A DNA stretch of 64,000 bases, taken from assembly GCA_009859145.1 (NCBI GenBank), contig VRVR01000062.1, positions 1 to 64,000 of the forward strand, in the 5' to 3' direction. The notes under the pieces were generated by a model. It searched no databases and was not told the DNA's origin. It saw only the letters and a program-made list of their open reading frames with translations. Numbering within the stretch: the first letter of the stretch is position 1; every line of letters starts with the position of its first letter. A program made the translations under genes and the position numbers. Source of the stretch: Andalucia godoyi (lineage: Eukaryota; Discoba; Jakobea; Jakobida; Andaluciidae). Shown in pieces: positions 19,297-29,080 of the stretch.

Positions 19297-21690
19297 ATGA
19301 GCAGTCTAGATCGATTTCGCGAAGCCTTTTCGCGTCTCGAGTCGGATTACCTCGCGCTGCAGTCTGAAAATGCATATCTACGACAGCAGCTCCAAAGACT
19401 CGGGAATGCACCTTCTTCTTCGTCGTCGTCGTCTTCTTCCACAACGACAGTTATTGCGTCGAGTGCCAATTCCGGTGTTGGTACCGGTGGTGCTGCGTCT
19501 GCGTCTGCATCGGTTGTGGAAGCGGGTGCGGCGACGACGGCTGGAACGCGGATTCTGCGGTCGTTGCAGCACAAGTTTGTGAATGCAGCGTCGACGCACC
19601 GGCGATCGAAGCCTGCTGAGCAATGGAGACCGATATCTGCGTATGCGGGACACACGGACGGCATCTGGGACATTTCATTCTGCCCGTCGCCGTACCTCTC
19701 CTCAGCCAGCGGCTCTGGCAGCGGTGGTGGGCTGGTATTTGCGACTGCCTCTGCGGATCGGACGGTGCGCATATGGTCCTATGCAAACACAGCGCTCCTA
19801 TCGAGCATTTCGCTCCAGTCGACCGCAAGATCTGTCGCGTTCTACCCATCAGCCGCACTTGCACTTCCACTGATGGCCGTCGGGTGTGGAAACGGTGCCG
19901 TGTCCCTGGTCCGCCTCGGTGCTGGTGCTGGTGTTGGCACGGCGACTGCGTCAGCGCAGGTGTGCGACGATTTTCCGCGGTATTTCTACGCAGCGCATCT
20001 CAAACGGTCTTATCCTACTCTTCTTCCCAAACCGGGAAAGCCAGCGAGCGCGCATTCCCAGCAGGCACTCAAGAACCCAAAAGACAAGGACAAGGACAAG
20101 GACAAGGAGAGAGGAAAGGGAAGAGAAAAGGACAGGGAGAGAGAACGAGAACGGGACAGGGACAGGGACAGGGACAGGGACAAAGAGAGAAGAGATCGGG
20201 ATGCGGACAATGATATCAAGAGCGAAACGTCCTTTACCTTTGGTCCTGCCTCGTATCGCGAGCAAATCAGGCTGTCGCATGGAAATGGCCTCGGCGGTGG
20301 GCTTGGAGGTGCCGGGATGGTGTCTCGGAGCGTGAGTGTGCTCGAGCTTGATACGGACGACGCAGGTGGGACCGACAGTGATGACTATGAGGATGACGAT
20401 GAGTACGATATGGATGAGGAGGATATGGAAGACTTGGAAGACGACGCTGCGCTTGCGCTTGCCGTGGACGCAGACGGCGAAGACGATGGTGAGTCCAGCA
20501 GCGATAGTGGAAACGAACCAGCCGATCCTTCCGCTTCCTCTTTTCCGTCTTCTGCAGCAGCCCATTCGGTATCTGGAACTGGATCAGCAACAGCAACAGG
20601 ATTGCCGCTCTCTGTTTCAACGCCGATAGTTTTTCCTTTCACAACAGGGGCGGCGGCGGCAGGGATGGCCTCTGCAACGGGTAGCCTCTGCATGCAAGGG
20701 GGCCATCCGACGCTTAGTGGGCTTCAGCGATGGATCAATGACTGCGTTCCTGCGCAGCCACACATGTACACGTTTTCGCTGCCGCCTGCCTCGGCGAACC
20801 GTCGAGCCGTGACTGGTGTCTGCTGGCACGCGGCTGCGGGTTTCGAAGGAGTTCTGGCGGTCAGCACCATGAGCGGTGGGCTTGGAACTGGTGTATATGG
20901 ATTGCGAGAAGGAAGCGATGTGCCAGTATTGTTGAGTTCGCACTCGGCCTCCACGCTCGGTGCAGACTGCTTTGATATTGCGTGCCATGCAACGCAGCCG
21001 CTGATTGCGCCTGCAAGCTCAGACGGCCGACTTTTGATCTTTGACATTCGGTCTGCGAGCGAAAAGGCTGTTTCTGCCTCATATGCGCATGCCGAAGAAG
21101 TCAATTCGGTGGCTTTCTTCCCAAGAGTCGAGTCCCTTGTGGCCACGGCATCCGAAGACCAGTCCGTCAAGCTCTGGGACATGCGATCCACGCGCGCCCC
21201 ACTGTGCGCATTCCACTTTTCGTCCGCTGCGAACAGAATCGGCGTGGCTGCGAACGGCATGATTGCGGTCCCTACCGATCGCAAGCGGACAACTATTCTA
21301 GCCCCCTCAGCCTATGCTGCGCAGCAGTGTGAACTGGGGGCGGCGCAGCACAAGGATGGTAGCAGCGTCAGTGTCAATGCCAGTGGTAGTGGTAGTGGTA
21401 CTGGTGGTGGTGGTGGTGGTGGTATTGGTGGAAATAACAGCAGCAGAGAGGCCGCTGGAAGAAACGGAAACGGCGGTCGCATGGTTGCTCATCTCGAGCA
21501 TCGTGAATACGGACATGCGGCACCTGTCATGGTCGCAAAGTGGACCCCAGATGGATCCGCTGTCGTGTCCGCTGCATTTGATGGCTCTTGCATTGCTTGG
21601 GCAAACGACAGTCTCGGCTCCTCAAAGACCGCGAAGCAAACATCAGTCATTCACACCACCGATGACGACTCGGATGTCCATGCTGACTAG
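19297..21690 (+). CDS. WDR37-like WD40 protein with long acidic/charged insert
   Basis: The 797 residues start at MSSLDRFREAF, where an N-terminal coiled coil begins (about 1-35). Features in order: a short basic segment (RILRSLQHKFV); WD repeats opening with YAGHTDGIWDISF and ATASADRTVRIWS; a long insert of about 300 residues with KD/RD repeats and an acidic block (DEYDMDEEDMEDLEDD); then further WD repeats including ATASEDQSVKLWDMRSTRAP, then ANRIGVAANGMIAVPTDRKR, and a last one with VSAAFDGSCIAWA. The order of coiled coil, GHxDGxWD first blade, acidic insert and the DxxVKxWDxRxxRxP ... IAVP block follows animal WDR37. WD proteins of this kind are scaffolds; the partner is unknown. The KD/RD tract comes from a hexanucleotide-like repeat at about 20083-20190. 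Confidence 0.7.
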   Translation: MSSLDRFREAFSRLESDYLALQSENAYLRQQLQRLGNAPSSSSSSSSSTTTVIASSANSGVGTGGAASASASVVEAGAATTAGTRILRSLQHKFVNAASTHRRSKPAEQWRPISAYAGHTDGIWDISFCPSPYLSSASGSGSGGGLVFATASADRTVRIWSYANTALLSSISLQSTARSVAFYPSAALALPLMAVGCGNGAVSLVRLGAGAGVGTATASAQVCDDFPRYFYAAHLKRSYPTLLPKPGKPASAHSQQALKNPKDKDKDKDKERGKGREKDRERERERDRDRDRDRDKERRDRDADNDIKSETSFTFGPASYREQIRLSHGNGLGGGLGGAGMVSRSVSVLELDTDDAGGTDSDDYEDDDEYDMDEEDMEDLEDDAALALAVDADGEDDGESSSDSGNEPADPSASSFPSSAAAHSVSGTGSATATGLPLSVSTPIVFPFTTGAAAAGMASATGSLCMQGGHPTLSGLQRWINDCVPAQPHMYTFSLPPASANRRAVTGVCWHAAAGFEGVLAVSTMSGGLGTGVYGLREGSDVPVLLSSHSASTLGADCFDIACHATQPLIAPASSDGRLLIFDIRSASEKAVSASYAHAEEVNSVAFFPRVESLVATASEDQSVKLWDMRSTRAPLCAFHFSSAANRIGVAANGMIAVPTDRKRTTILAPSAYAAQQCELGAAQHKDGSSVSVNASGSGSGTGGGGGGGIGGNNSSREAAGRNGNGGRMVAHLEHREYGHAAPVMVAKWTPDGSAVVSAAFDGSCIAWANDSLGSSKTAKQTSVIHTTDDDSDVHAD

Positions 21691-21864
21691 TGCTCTTTCA
21701 CTCTCCGATCAATGCCCCGTGTATCCTCCTTCGTCTTTATCCCTTCTTTATTACTTTTTTTACATATATATTTGGTTGTCGTTTTTTGTTTTTTGTTTTT
21801 TTTTTTTGGTTTTCGCGATATGAAAAGTACTGCAGAAGAGTATGAATCAGAGAGACACATGTCT

Positions 21865-22170
21865 GGGGCATGCTGCGGTCATTCGTTTTGGGTGATGCTG
21901 ATCGACGCCACTAAGCATCATCGTCGTCAATGGTGCTTTGGGCAGCAACATGATGATCATCATAGCATTTTCCTCGTTCTTTTTCTTCTTCCCTTTCTTT
22001 TTCTTGACCGTCTTTTTCTTTTTTGGGCTTGTTTTTTTAAGTTTCACTTGCAAATAGCGTCCACTGAAAGAATGACGTCGCTTGTTGTTTCCCTTGGCTG
22101 TTGCTTCATTTGTCCTGAATTGATTGCATGCCTGCTGTACGTTTACTCGCGGCTGCCGAATTCTGTGTGA
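21865..22170 (+). pseudogene. Truncated duplicate of the secreted-protein gene 5' region (copy 2)
   Basis: It is homologous to 18075-18340: promoter blocks, the leader TTTCACTTGCAAATAGCGTC and an ATG in the same place (22072). The coding similarity lasts only about 10 codons, after which the frame ends as a 32-residue peptide with no Ser/Thr-rich domain or GPI signal. It therefore looks like a promoter-plus-start fragment, not a working gene. Copies 1 and 2 flank the WDR37-like gene in direct orientation. Confidence 0.75.
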
Positions 22171-22370
22171 GGAAAATAAAGGGAGTACCGTAAGGGAATA
22201 AATCTATGTGGCTTGATTCTAGAGACCTAGACGACTCCGCGTCAGCACTCAGGAAGGGACTCCTCTTTGATTTCCTTTTTCCTCTCTCTTCACCCGATTG
22301 CTTCTTGGCGCTTCGCCACCGTGATTTGAGTCAACACGAGGTGTTGGGAAAGGATGGTGGAGAGCGAGTA

Positions 22371-22709
22371 ATGGGTCAGTCTTTTTCAGTAGCATTGCCA
22401 GCTAGCGACTCTCGGGCACTTTCACTTTCGCTGACTGAGCGCTTGCGACCCGCGTCGGCATCCGCGTCGGCATCCGCGTCGGCATCCGCGTCGGCATCCG
22501 AGTCGATTGTGGAAAAGGAGTGTCGATACTGCGGTCAACGGTCGTACCGTATTGGCGAGTTTCGGAGCGCGGGGTCTCTGTGGTCCAAGATCCTCAATGT
22601 GCAGTCGCGGCGGTTCCTGACGATTGTGTGCACAGAGTGCGGCCACACCCGGGCTTTCGAGGTCCGCCAGTCCCTCCTCTGGAACCTCCCAGACCTTCTC
22701 ATTCGCTGA
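22371..22709 (+). CDS. Small Zn-ribbon protein with possible N-myristoylation site
   Basis: Starting at the ATG at 22371, the protein has 112 residues and begins MGQSFS, which fits an N-myristoylation signal. An in-frame ATG at 22206 would add 55 poorly structured residues. Residues about 28-43 are a Ser-Ala repeat from four exact 12-bp units (22452-22499). The C-terminal half has two zinc knuckles: CRYCG, then about 30 residues (RIGEFRSAGSLWSKILNVQS, RRFLTIV), then CTECGHTRAF. The spacing and the G(E/S)xRxxG...W...F.DVQ-like centre match the small Zn-ribbon nucleic-acid-binding family (DUF2082-like). The function is unknown. It converges on NDUFA2 with a gap of only 79 bp. Confidence 0.65.
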   Translation: MGQSFSVALPASDSRALSLSLTERLRPASASASASASASASASESIVEKECRYCGQRSYRIGEFRSAGSLWSKILNVQSRRFLTIVCTECGHTRAFEVRQSLLWNLPDLLIR

Positions 22710-22788
22710 CGCGAAACGGCCGTAGTAGCAGCGCAAACGTTTTTACAGTTTACATAAAATAAAAAAGACGGCAAAACGCAATGGACGA

Positions 22789-23112
22789 TCAAATGATGTC
22801 TCGAAAGGACGAGGCCGAGGCGGCGGGTCTCGGGAGCTCGGGGGCCTTTTCTACAATGGATTTCAGACGGGCGTCGATTTGGGATTCCGAGAGACCTGAG
22901 AGCAGGACTTGCTGCTCGTGGTCTGCGCGCACAATGACCTTTGGTTCGACACCTGTCGACTCTCGGACAAGGATCATTGTCGACGGATTGAGCGTCTTGA
23001 GCACTGCGTACTGCGTCGACAGCCAACCGCGGACCGCAGACGACGATGCTGCGCTTGGATCATACAGAATTCGAAGCTCAAGAACCTTTTTCGAAAGACT
23101 TGCCTTCCACAT
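22789..23112 (-). CDS. NDUFA2: NADH:ubiquinone oxidoreductase subunit NDUFA2 (B8, thioredoxin-like)
   Basis: The protein has 107 residues from MWKASLSKKV, close to the human protein (99). The frame is open for 43 further codons upstream, but that part is basic with no counterpart in the family. It has the L51/S25/CI-B8 fold: LELRILYDPSAASSSAVRGW at the start, QYAVLKTLNPSTMILVREST in the middle, VEPKVIVRADHEQQVLLSGL and a final helix. It is an accessory subunit on the matrix arm of complex I, with no catalytic role and usually no cleavable presequence, as here. The gene shares a 784-bp divergent upstream region with eIF4E. Confidence 0.85.
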   Translation of the reverse strand: MWKASLSKKVLELRILYDPSAASSSAVRGWLSTQYAVLKTLNPSTMILVRESTGVEPKVIVRADHEQQVLLSGLSESQIDARLKSIVEKAPELPRPAASASSFRDII

Positions 23113-23896
23113 TTCTCGCAAATGTGTTTTCGCTCGGATCTCGTGATGCTTTCTGCACGCAAAACAACGCCGCATGCGCATTATAGAAACCCCCTCTCCA
23201 AGCTCCTCCTCCATTCGACCTCTCTTTTTTTTTCCCTGCATGTCATGTCATGTCAGCCACTCCCGGCCGGCTGTCATACTTGAGACTTTGAGACTTGAAT
23301 CTCCAACTCGTTTTCGCTTTTTCCCGAGGTTTCCTCAACTCTCACAAACACAAACACAATCACACTCACACTCACACACACGCAGAGAGAGAGAGAGAGA
23401 GAGAGAGAGGAAGACACAATTGCAATTTGCCCTACCTTTGGCTTTTGACTGCTGCACTCATTACGCCTTCTTGGTTTTTCTCTTCTGCTTATCATTGTGT
23501 CCTTTCCGTTCATATCGTCATTTATCTTCTATATTTTTTATTTAATTTTTGTTTTGTTTTTTGTTTTGTTTTGTATTGGTTGGTTGGTTCTCAGTCCAAT
23601 TCTCGCTCTTTCGCTCTCTTTTTCTTTCTCTGCTTTCTTTCTTTCTTTCTTACACACACACACTCTCACTCTCTCTCTCACTCGCTCTCGCATCTCCACC
23701 TTCTCTTGTTGCATTCTCGGACGTATATATCATACTTCTTCTATCCGATTTGACCTGCAGTTTTTTTCTATTTTTTGGTAGCGCTTGGGTTTTTGAGTCC
23801 TTTTTTTTTTTTATAATCACTTTTACTTTTCTATTATTATCATTGCTATTGTAATTACTGTTTTATTATCACATATCAAAATTGAGCTGGTGAGGA
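23113..23896. promoter_or_regulatory. Divergent NDUFA2/eIF4E intergenic region
   Basis: It should contain both promoters. It shows a CA/CTCACA-rich stretch, then an (AG)n run at 23384-23409, T-rich and CT-rich low complexity on the eIF4E side (23630-23700) and an AT-rich segment before the ATG. No specific binding site can be named. Confidence 0.5.
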
Positions 23897-24514
23897 ATGA
23901 CCGAGGATTTTTCGAGCAAGCACCGACTTGAGAATCGGTGGACGTTTTTTTTCGAGGAGCCTAGTTTCAGCACGAATGCCGATTCGTGGGAGTCGAATGC
24001 GCAGCCGATCCACCATGCGGACACTGTGGAAGACTTTTGGGCCGTGTTTGACAACATTCCTGCGCCGTCGAAGCTGAACACGGGCTCGACGTACTATCTG
24101 ATGAAGAACGACGTGACGCCGACATGGGAACATCCAATGAACAAGGTCGGTGGCCGCTGGGTGTATCAGCTCGAAAAGCGGTCGACTGATGATTCGGACA
24201 AGGTCTGGCTGGATGCGTGCCTTGCGTGCATCGGAGAGAGCTTTTCGCACGGCGAGGCAGTCTGTGGATGCGTCGCACAAGTCAGGGCGAAGGGAAACAG
24301 AATCGCACTCTGGGTCTCCTCGGCCGAATCAGAAGACATTGTCATGGCCCTTGGCCAGGAGTTCAAGAACGCCCTCGAGCTTACATCTGCACAGAAGATT
24401 GCTTTCAGCATGCACGACACGGGAGCCGTGGTCCCAGCGTCCACTCCCGGGAAGACCCCAAGCGGAATGTCAAAGTCCAGAAAGAATAGAAGAGACGAGA
24501 TGTTTTCCCTGTAG
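23897..24514 (+). CDS. EIF4E: Translation initiation factor eIF4E, cap-binding protein
   Basis: The protein has 205 residues, the family's usual length. It binds the mRNA 5' cap and recruits eIF4G. The cap-sandwich tryptophans are present in SWES (equivalent of human W56) and TWEHPMNK (W102, followed by the ring-reading Glu). Other conserved blocks are HRLENRWTFFFE, TVEDFWAVFDNI (eIF4G-binding Trp), GGRWVYQL, WLDACLACIGESF and VRAKGNRIALW (basic residues for the cap phosphates). The C-terminus ends in a Ser/Lys-rich tail. It is class I by both Trp residues. Confidence 0.95.
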   Translation: MTEDFSSKHRLENRWTFFFEEPSFSTNADSWESNAQPIHHADTVEDFWAVFDNIPAPSKLNTGSTYYLMKNDVTPTWEHPMNKVGGRWVYQLEKRSTDDSDKVWLDACLACIGESFSHGEAVCGCVAQVRAKGNRIALWVSSAESEDIVMALGQEFKNALELTSAQKIAFSMHDTGAVVPASTPGKTPSGMSKSRKNRRDEMFSL

Positions 24515-26040
24515 CAGCCCCTCGCCCCTCGCCGTAGCCGCAGCCGCAGCCTTTGTACGAAGGAAGAAGGAAGCACAGCCGCCAATCGTTATCCCCCCGA
24601 AAGCAGCGATTTCGCCTGGGCTATGCAGAGGACAGGGCGAACAAACCTGCACGTGGCTTCCAACCAATATCACGCGTGTTCTGGCACTGTGGTCGGTTTT
24701 TTTTTTTTTAAACATACTTCCTTGCGTCATGCGTAGATGTTACCGGAAAATAAATTGCAGAAAAAATCGGACCCGAAAAGAAGCTCACTGCATCGACCGT
24801 GATTCGCTTTGCCCAACGCCTACGTTGCACACGGAGCATGGCCGGTGGGGGTTGGGTAGGCTCCCAGTACGCCCGAGGCGTTACATACCTGCTGCACGAT
24901 GAATCATCCCAAGGTTTTGCCAACGCCTCGGCTTCAATGCAAATCAATGTTGATCAGTGCTGGCAACACTCACGTCGCTTTCATGAGATTTATGCGTACA
25001 ACTCCCTACATGAGAAGCGTCGAGGCAGCCATCGCGCACTTCGCTTAAAGCAAAAGGGCGCTCAATATGATTGAATAATGCTTCAAACGTATCTTTTCGA
25101 GGACCAAAGCCAAGCGCGATCCATTTCGAACTCCACAGTGTTTGTGCTCTTCAGTTGCTTCGTCGTGGACTACAGCATCTTTGTATTCAGCAGCTTTGGT
25201 TATCAGATGCTGGCGAAAACGTCCATGGCAACATCAGATTCCATCTTGTCTAAATGAAGAGTCTCTCTTTGCATTCTTTTTCCGTGGCAGTTGTGCCGGA
25301 GCGGCGTGCGTGGTACTTTCGAATGGATTCGATGGAATAGAGGCGTTTGCGATTTACCCGATCTATCCAGAGGAAGCCCCGTCATCGTCTGAGCGTCATG
25401 AAAGAGATATCAAAGTGTTCTGGCTTTCACCGCGCTCGCTTCGAGGTACTTTTTTTTTTCACAGGATTCCGAATTTCGCATCTCATTTGGTTCGTTTTTA
25501 ATTTATAAAAATCTCGGTTCGAAGCATAACAAACGTCGTTTTTAATAAGAGTTGCCTGTAGGATGCATCGGGCATCGTACGATACGACGCACCGAACCGC
25601 ACCCTAGTTGTCTTTTTTTTTAACGGTGAATGAAACACTTAGCTGATCACCCATAATCAATGTTGCAACCCAACAACAATCGGGCATCGTGTGACGGAGT
25701 GGCCAAGATAACAGACGCATGTGCGTGGCGCGTGACAGTGGTTTTGTTTACGTGCGCTTCAGACTGCTTCATCATATCGCAACAAGCGGCAACGGTCGGT
25801 TTTTTTTTGGACATTCCCTTTTACCGGACAGCTGTCATTGTCATTGTCATTGTCTCTGACTGCCTTTTAATTTTCTTCTGTTGTTTTTTCGTTGGTTTGT
25901 TAATTAATTGCCTTTGTTTTGCTTTATAACCTTTGTTTTATTTATTTAGTTCGTATATTTTTGTTATTATTGTAATAGTGTGATTGTGCTTCTCTTTTTT
26001 TTTTTCTTTTTTCTTTTTTTTAATCTTTCTTTTTTCCGCT

Positions 26041-26087
<47 letters not shown>

Positions 26088-26122
26088 TTACTTGTTCCTT
26101 CTCGTTGTCACGTGACCGCTGG
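24515..26122. other. Long intergenic region between eIF4E and the DYRK gene
   Basis: It holds repeat copy D (24817-25222), no supported gene, and a pyrimidine-rich zone upstream of the kinase: T/C-rich from 25985 and a (TC)n run at about 26046-26093, probably promoter or leader of the gene at 26123. Confidence 0.6.
24817..25222 (-). repeat. Interspersed repeat, copy D (rearranged)
   Basis: It is composite. At 24817-24900 a diverged left end (CGCCTACGTTGCACACGG...) runs in plus orientation. At 24935-25222 lies a reverse-complement copy of the right 289 bp of copy A, with one visible mismatch (ATCTG against ATGTG). The two parts face opposite ways, so this is a rearranged or nested copy. Confidence 0.85.
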
Positions 26123-28708
26123 ATGATCTCCGTGGCTCGAAAGCCTGTGTCATCATCGCCCGCCTCATCAGTGTCAGTGTCAGTGTCAGTGTCAGCATCC
26201 GTACGCACCGCAACAACGACGGCGACTCCTCCTCCAAGTGCGACTACAACTCCGCATCATCATCACCACCATCCTCATCCTTTTCACTCAACAACGACTG
26301 CGGCGGCGACGACGACGAGTACGACTACTGCTGCTGCAGGATCGATGCTTCCTTCCTTGCAAACAACGTCCATGTCTGCTTCTACGTCTGCTGCGCAGAA
26401 TGTATATGCGCCGACAAAGCCACAGACTGCTCGGCCGCCTGCACAGGCCCAGCGCATCCACTCGGGCCGTCGATTGGCCCCTGCCACCGGCTCGGGCCCT
26501 GGCTCGGGGTCAGGCGCGGGCGCGGGCGCGGGCTCGGGCTCGGGGAGCGCTGGAGCACCACCACCCGCTGTCACATCCTCGTCCACGTCGCAGCCAGACT
26601 TGACGTCCTCGATGGGTGCGACGGGAACTGCGAATGGATCTACTGGCTCTTCTTTGTCTGGTGCCAACAGCGCCGGTGCTGGTGCTGCTGCCGGTGCCGG
26701 TACTGGTTCTGCAGCTACGAGTGGGGGTGGTGGGTATACATGTGCGATGGTGCTGCGCGAATATGCGTCGCAGCTGACTGACTTTGAGCAGGGCGAGATT
26801 CTAGAGTATCCGCACGTGTGGTACTGGGGCGGCAAGGCAGCGAGCGGCGTGAAGGTGCGTGGAAGCATCACATCGACACGGAGCAACCATGGGTATGATG
26901 ATGAGCGAGGAGACTACTTGGTGACGATGCACGACCATGTAGGGTATCGGTATGAAGTGGTGTCGATGCTTGGACGAGGGTCGTTTGGCCAGGTAGCCAA
27001 GGTGCTTGATCACAAGACGAATGCAATGTGCGCACTCAAGGTGATCCGCAACAAGAAGAGATTTCATCACCAGGCGCTGATTGAGGTGCGGATTCTGGAG
27101 ACGCTGCGAGACAATGATAGGGAAGAGCGCTACCACTGCGTGCGGCTGCTGGAGCATTTCTACTTCCGCAGCCACTTGTGCATCACGTTTGAGCTGCTGA
27201 GCATCAATCTGTACGAGTTCATCAAGGCCAATCACTTCCAAGGACTGAGTCTCAACCTGATCCGCAGATTCGCAATTCAGATTCTAACGTCCCTCAAGTA
27301 TATCCACGCACTGAACATCATCCACTGCGATCTCAAGCCAGAAAACATCTTGCTCAAGACACCCACAAAATCAGGAATCAAGATCATCGACTTGGGATCG
27401 TCGTGCTTTGAAGACGAGAGAATCTACACGTACATCCAGTCGCGATTCTATCGCTCTGCAGAAGTCATCCTCGGCATTCCGTACGGCCGCCCAATCGATA
27501 TGTGGTCGTTTGGTTGCATCCTCGCGGAGCTCTACACGGGATATCCGCTCTTTCCGGGAGAAGACGAAATGGAGCAAATGGCATGCATCATGGAGATCTT
27601 TGGGCTGCCGCCGCGACGAATGATCGAACTCAGCTCTCGTAGAAAGCAGTTCTTTGACGAAAAGGGATTTCCCAAAATCGTGCCGAATTCAAGAGGGAAA
27701 AAGAGAAAGCCGGCTTCAAGAGACCTCGCATCCGCCATCCGCTGCAACGACGCGCTCTTCCTCAACTTTCTGGAACGGTGCTTGAAATGGGACCCTGCAG
27801 AACGGATGACAGCCGAAGAAGGGCTTCGGCACGATTGGATCCTCGAAGCCCTCCAGCAGTCCCAGATCCAGCAACACCCATCGTCTACATCCTCATCTTC
27901 AGGGACCGGCCTGTCGTCTGCAATGCAACAATCAACAATTTCTGGACACCATAACAATAACAACAATGTGTCTGCTGCTGCCGCCCCTGCATCGTCGTCT
28001 TCAAATCTGAGCAATCTTCTTGCATCTACTTCGCATGGAAATGCAAATAGCTCGAGTTCTGGATCGTTGAAGAAGGGTGCTCCGGTACCACCGTTGTCGC
28101 TGACGAACATGCTTCCGCCCATTGTGTCGTCTTCGAATGCACCTCCAATGGTAGGAAATGCCGGATCGGGAGACTCAACACACCGTGGCCACCAGCACCT
28201 GTCGCATCCGTATCATCATTTCCACCAGTCCCACCACCACCATTCGAACCATCATCTGCACAGCCAACACCACCCCTTCAACAACTCGCACAGTATCAAC
28301 AGCAGTAATAGTAGCCACCACAACAACATTGCTATTAGCAGCAGCAGCGCATCATCGTCCAGCGGACTGCCCTTGATGGGGCAGAACAGCGGATCGTTTT
28401 CTGCTCGTGTGCACGGCGGACAGCTCAATTTGGGCACAGCCGCCGCCGCGACTGGCTCTGGATCGTCCGGTGCTTCTGTGTACAACAACAGCGCTGCATC
28501 TGGCTCCGGATTGGTGCACCAGTCAAGTGTTGGAACAGGCATCGGAGCGGCGCAACCACGACCACCTCCTTCTGCAGCGTTGGTTACGGCGCGCAGACAG
28601 GCGGGACCCGTCGTTCGCGACCCGCTGCATGCATGGATGTCGTCTCGACATGCTGCTGCTCTCGGATCTGGAAGCAGCAACAACAAGGGCAACTATACCG
28701 CTCGATGA
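26123..28708 (+). CDS. Dual-specificity DYRK-family kinase (class II, DYRK2-like)
   Basis: The protein has 861 residues from the first in-frame ATG. The N-terminal 205 residues are Ser/Thr/Ala/Gly low complexity. Then come an EILEYPHVWYWG segment (NAPA-like), the DYRK-homology box (NHGYDDERGDYLVTMHDHVG) and a complete kinase domain (about 276-590): glycine loop LGRGSFGQ, ATP Lys in CALKVIRN (K306), HCDLKPEN (401-408), IDLGSS in place of the usual DFG (423-425), and the autophosphorylated YTY (435-437) in IYTYIQSRFYR. The C-terminus is His/Ser/Asn/Gly-rich, with HH and QHH tracts. Class II DYRKs autophosphorylate the second Tyr during folding and then act on Ser/Thr in growth and stress control. 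The DLG variant keeps the Asp and should be active. Confidence 0.9.
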   Translation: MISVARKPVSSSPASSVSVSVSVSASVRTATTTATPPPSATTTPHHHHHHPHPFHSTTTAAATTTSTTTAAAGSMLPSLQTTSMSASTSAAQNVYAPTKPQTARPPAQAQRIHSGRRLAPATGSGPGSGSGAGAGAGSGSGSAGAPPPAVTSSSTSQPDLTSSMGATGTANGSTGSSLSGANSAGAGAAAGAGTGSAATSGGGGYTCAMVLREYASQLTDFEQGEILEYPHVWYWGGKAASGVKVRGSITSTRSNHGYDDERGDYLVTMHDHVGYRYEVVSMLGRGSFGQVAKVLDHKTNAMCALKVIRNKKRFHHQALIEVRILETLRDNDREERYHCVRLLEHFYFRSHLCITFELLSINLYEFIKANHFQGLSLNLIRRFAIQILTSLKYIHALNIIHCDLKPENILLKTPTKSGIKIIDLGSSCFEDERIYTYIQSRFYRSAEVILGIPYGRPIDMWSFGCILAELYTGYPLFPGEDEMEQMACIMEIFGLPPRRMIELSSRRKQFFDEKGFPKIVPNSRGKKRKPASRDLASAIRCNDALFLNFLERCLKWDPAERMTAEEGLRHDWILEALQQSQIQQHPSSTSSSSGTGLSSAMQQSTISGHHNNNNNVSAAAAPASSSSNLSNLLASTSHGNANSSSSGSLKKGAPVPPLSLTNMLPPIVSSSNAPPMVGNAGSGDSTHRGHQHLSHPYHHFHQSHHHHSNHHLHSQHHPFNNSHSINSSNSSHHNNIAISSSSASSSSGLPLMGQNSGSFSARVHGGQLNLGTAAAATGSGSSGASVYNNSAASGSGLVHQSSVGTGIGAAQPRPPPSAALVTARRQAGPVVRDPLHAWMSSRHAAALGSGSSNNKGNYTAR

Positions 28709-29080
28709 TGCTCTGTCGTCCGCCCACACTCCTCCCTCGTGATTGCTTGTTTGTTTGCTTGTCAGCCGGTATTTGATGTTTTCTACTTTCCCCCTTCAAA
28801 CCTCTTCCTTCCCCCCCCCCCCCCCGTCCTTCTCTCTGTAATATTATTGTTGTTTTTATTATTATTATTACTGCCCACTGGGCTGTGGCTCTGTGTTGTA
28901 GCATGACTCTGTTCTCCTACATATATTCCTGTAACATTTCTTTTTTCTTTTTTTCTTTTTTTTTTTTTCTTTTTCTTTGTTGATGTTGTAAAGCCCTCTC
29001 GTCGATGATTCATTTACTGGGGAAGTCTTTTTGCGTCGGGTGCCGTGGGACAGCGGTGTTTTCATCCTGTTTGGTAGATT
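28709..29080. other. Convergent 3' region with poly-C run
   Basis: It lies between the DYRK and CUL4 stops. It contains 15 consecutive C at 28811-28825, ATT repeats near 28842-28871 and a T-rich tract near 28938-28980. No gene is supported. Confidence 0.6.

Noticed and set aside
22206-22370. N-terminal extension of the Zn-ribbon protein
   Set aside because: The 55 residues look unstructured and follow duplicated flanking sequence; MGQSFS at 22371 is a better start, though this is not proven.
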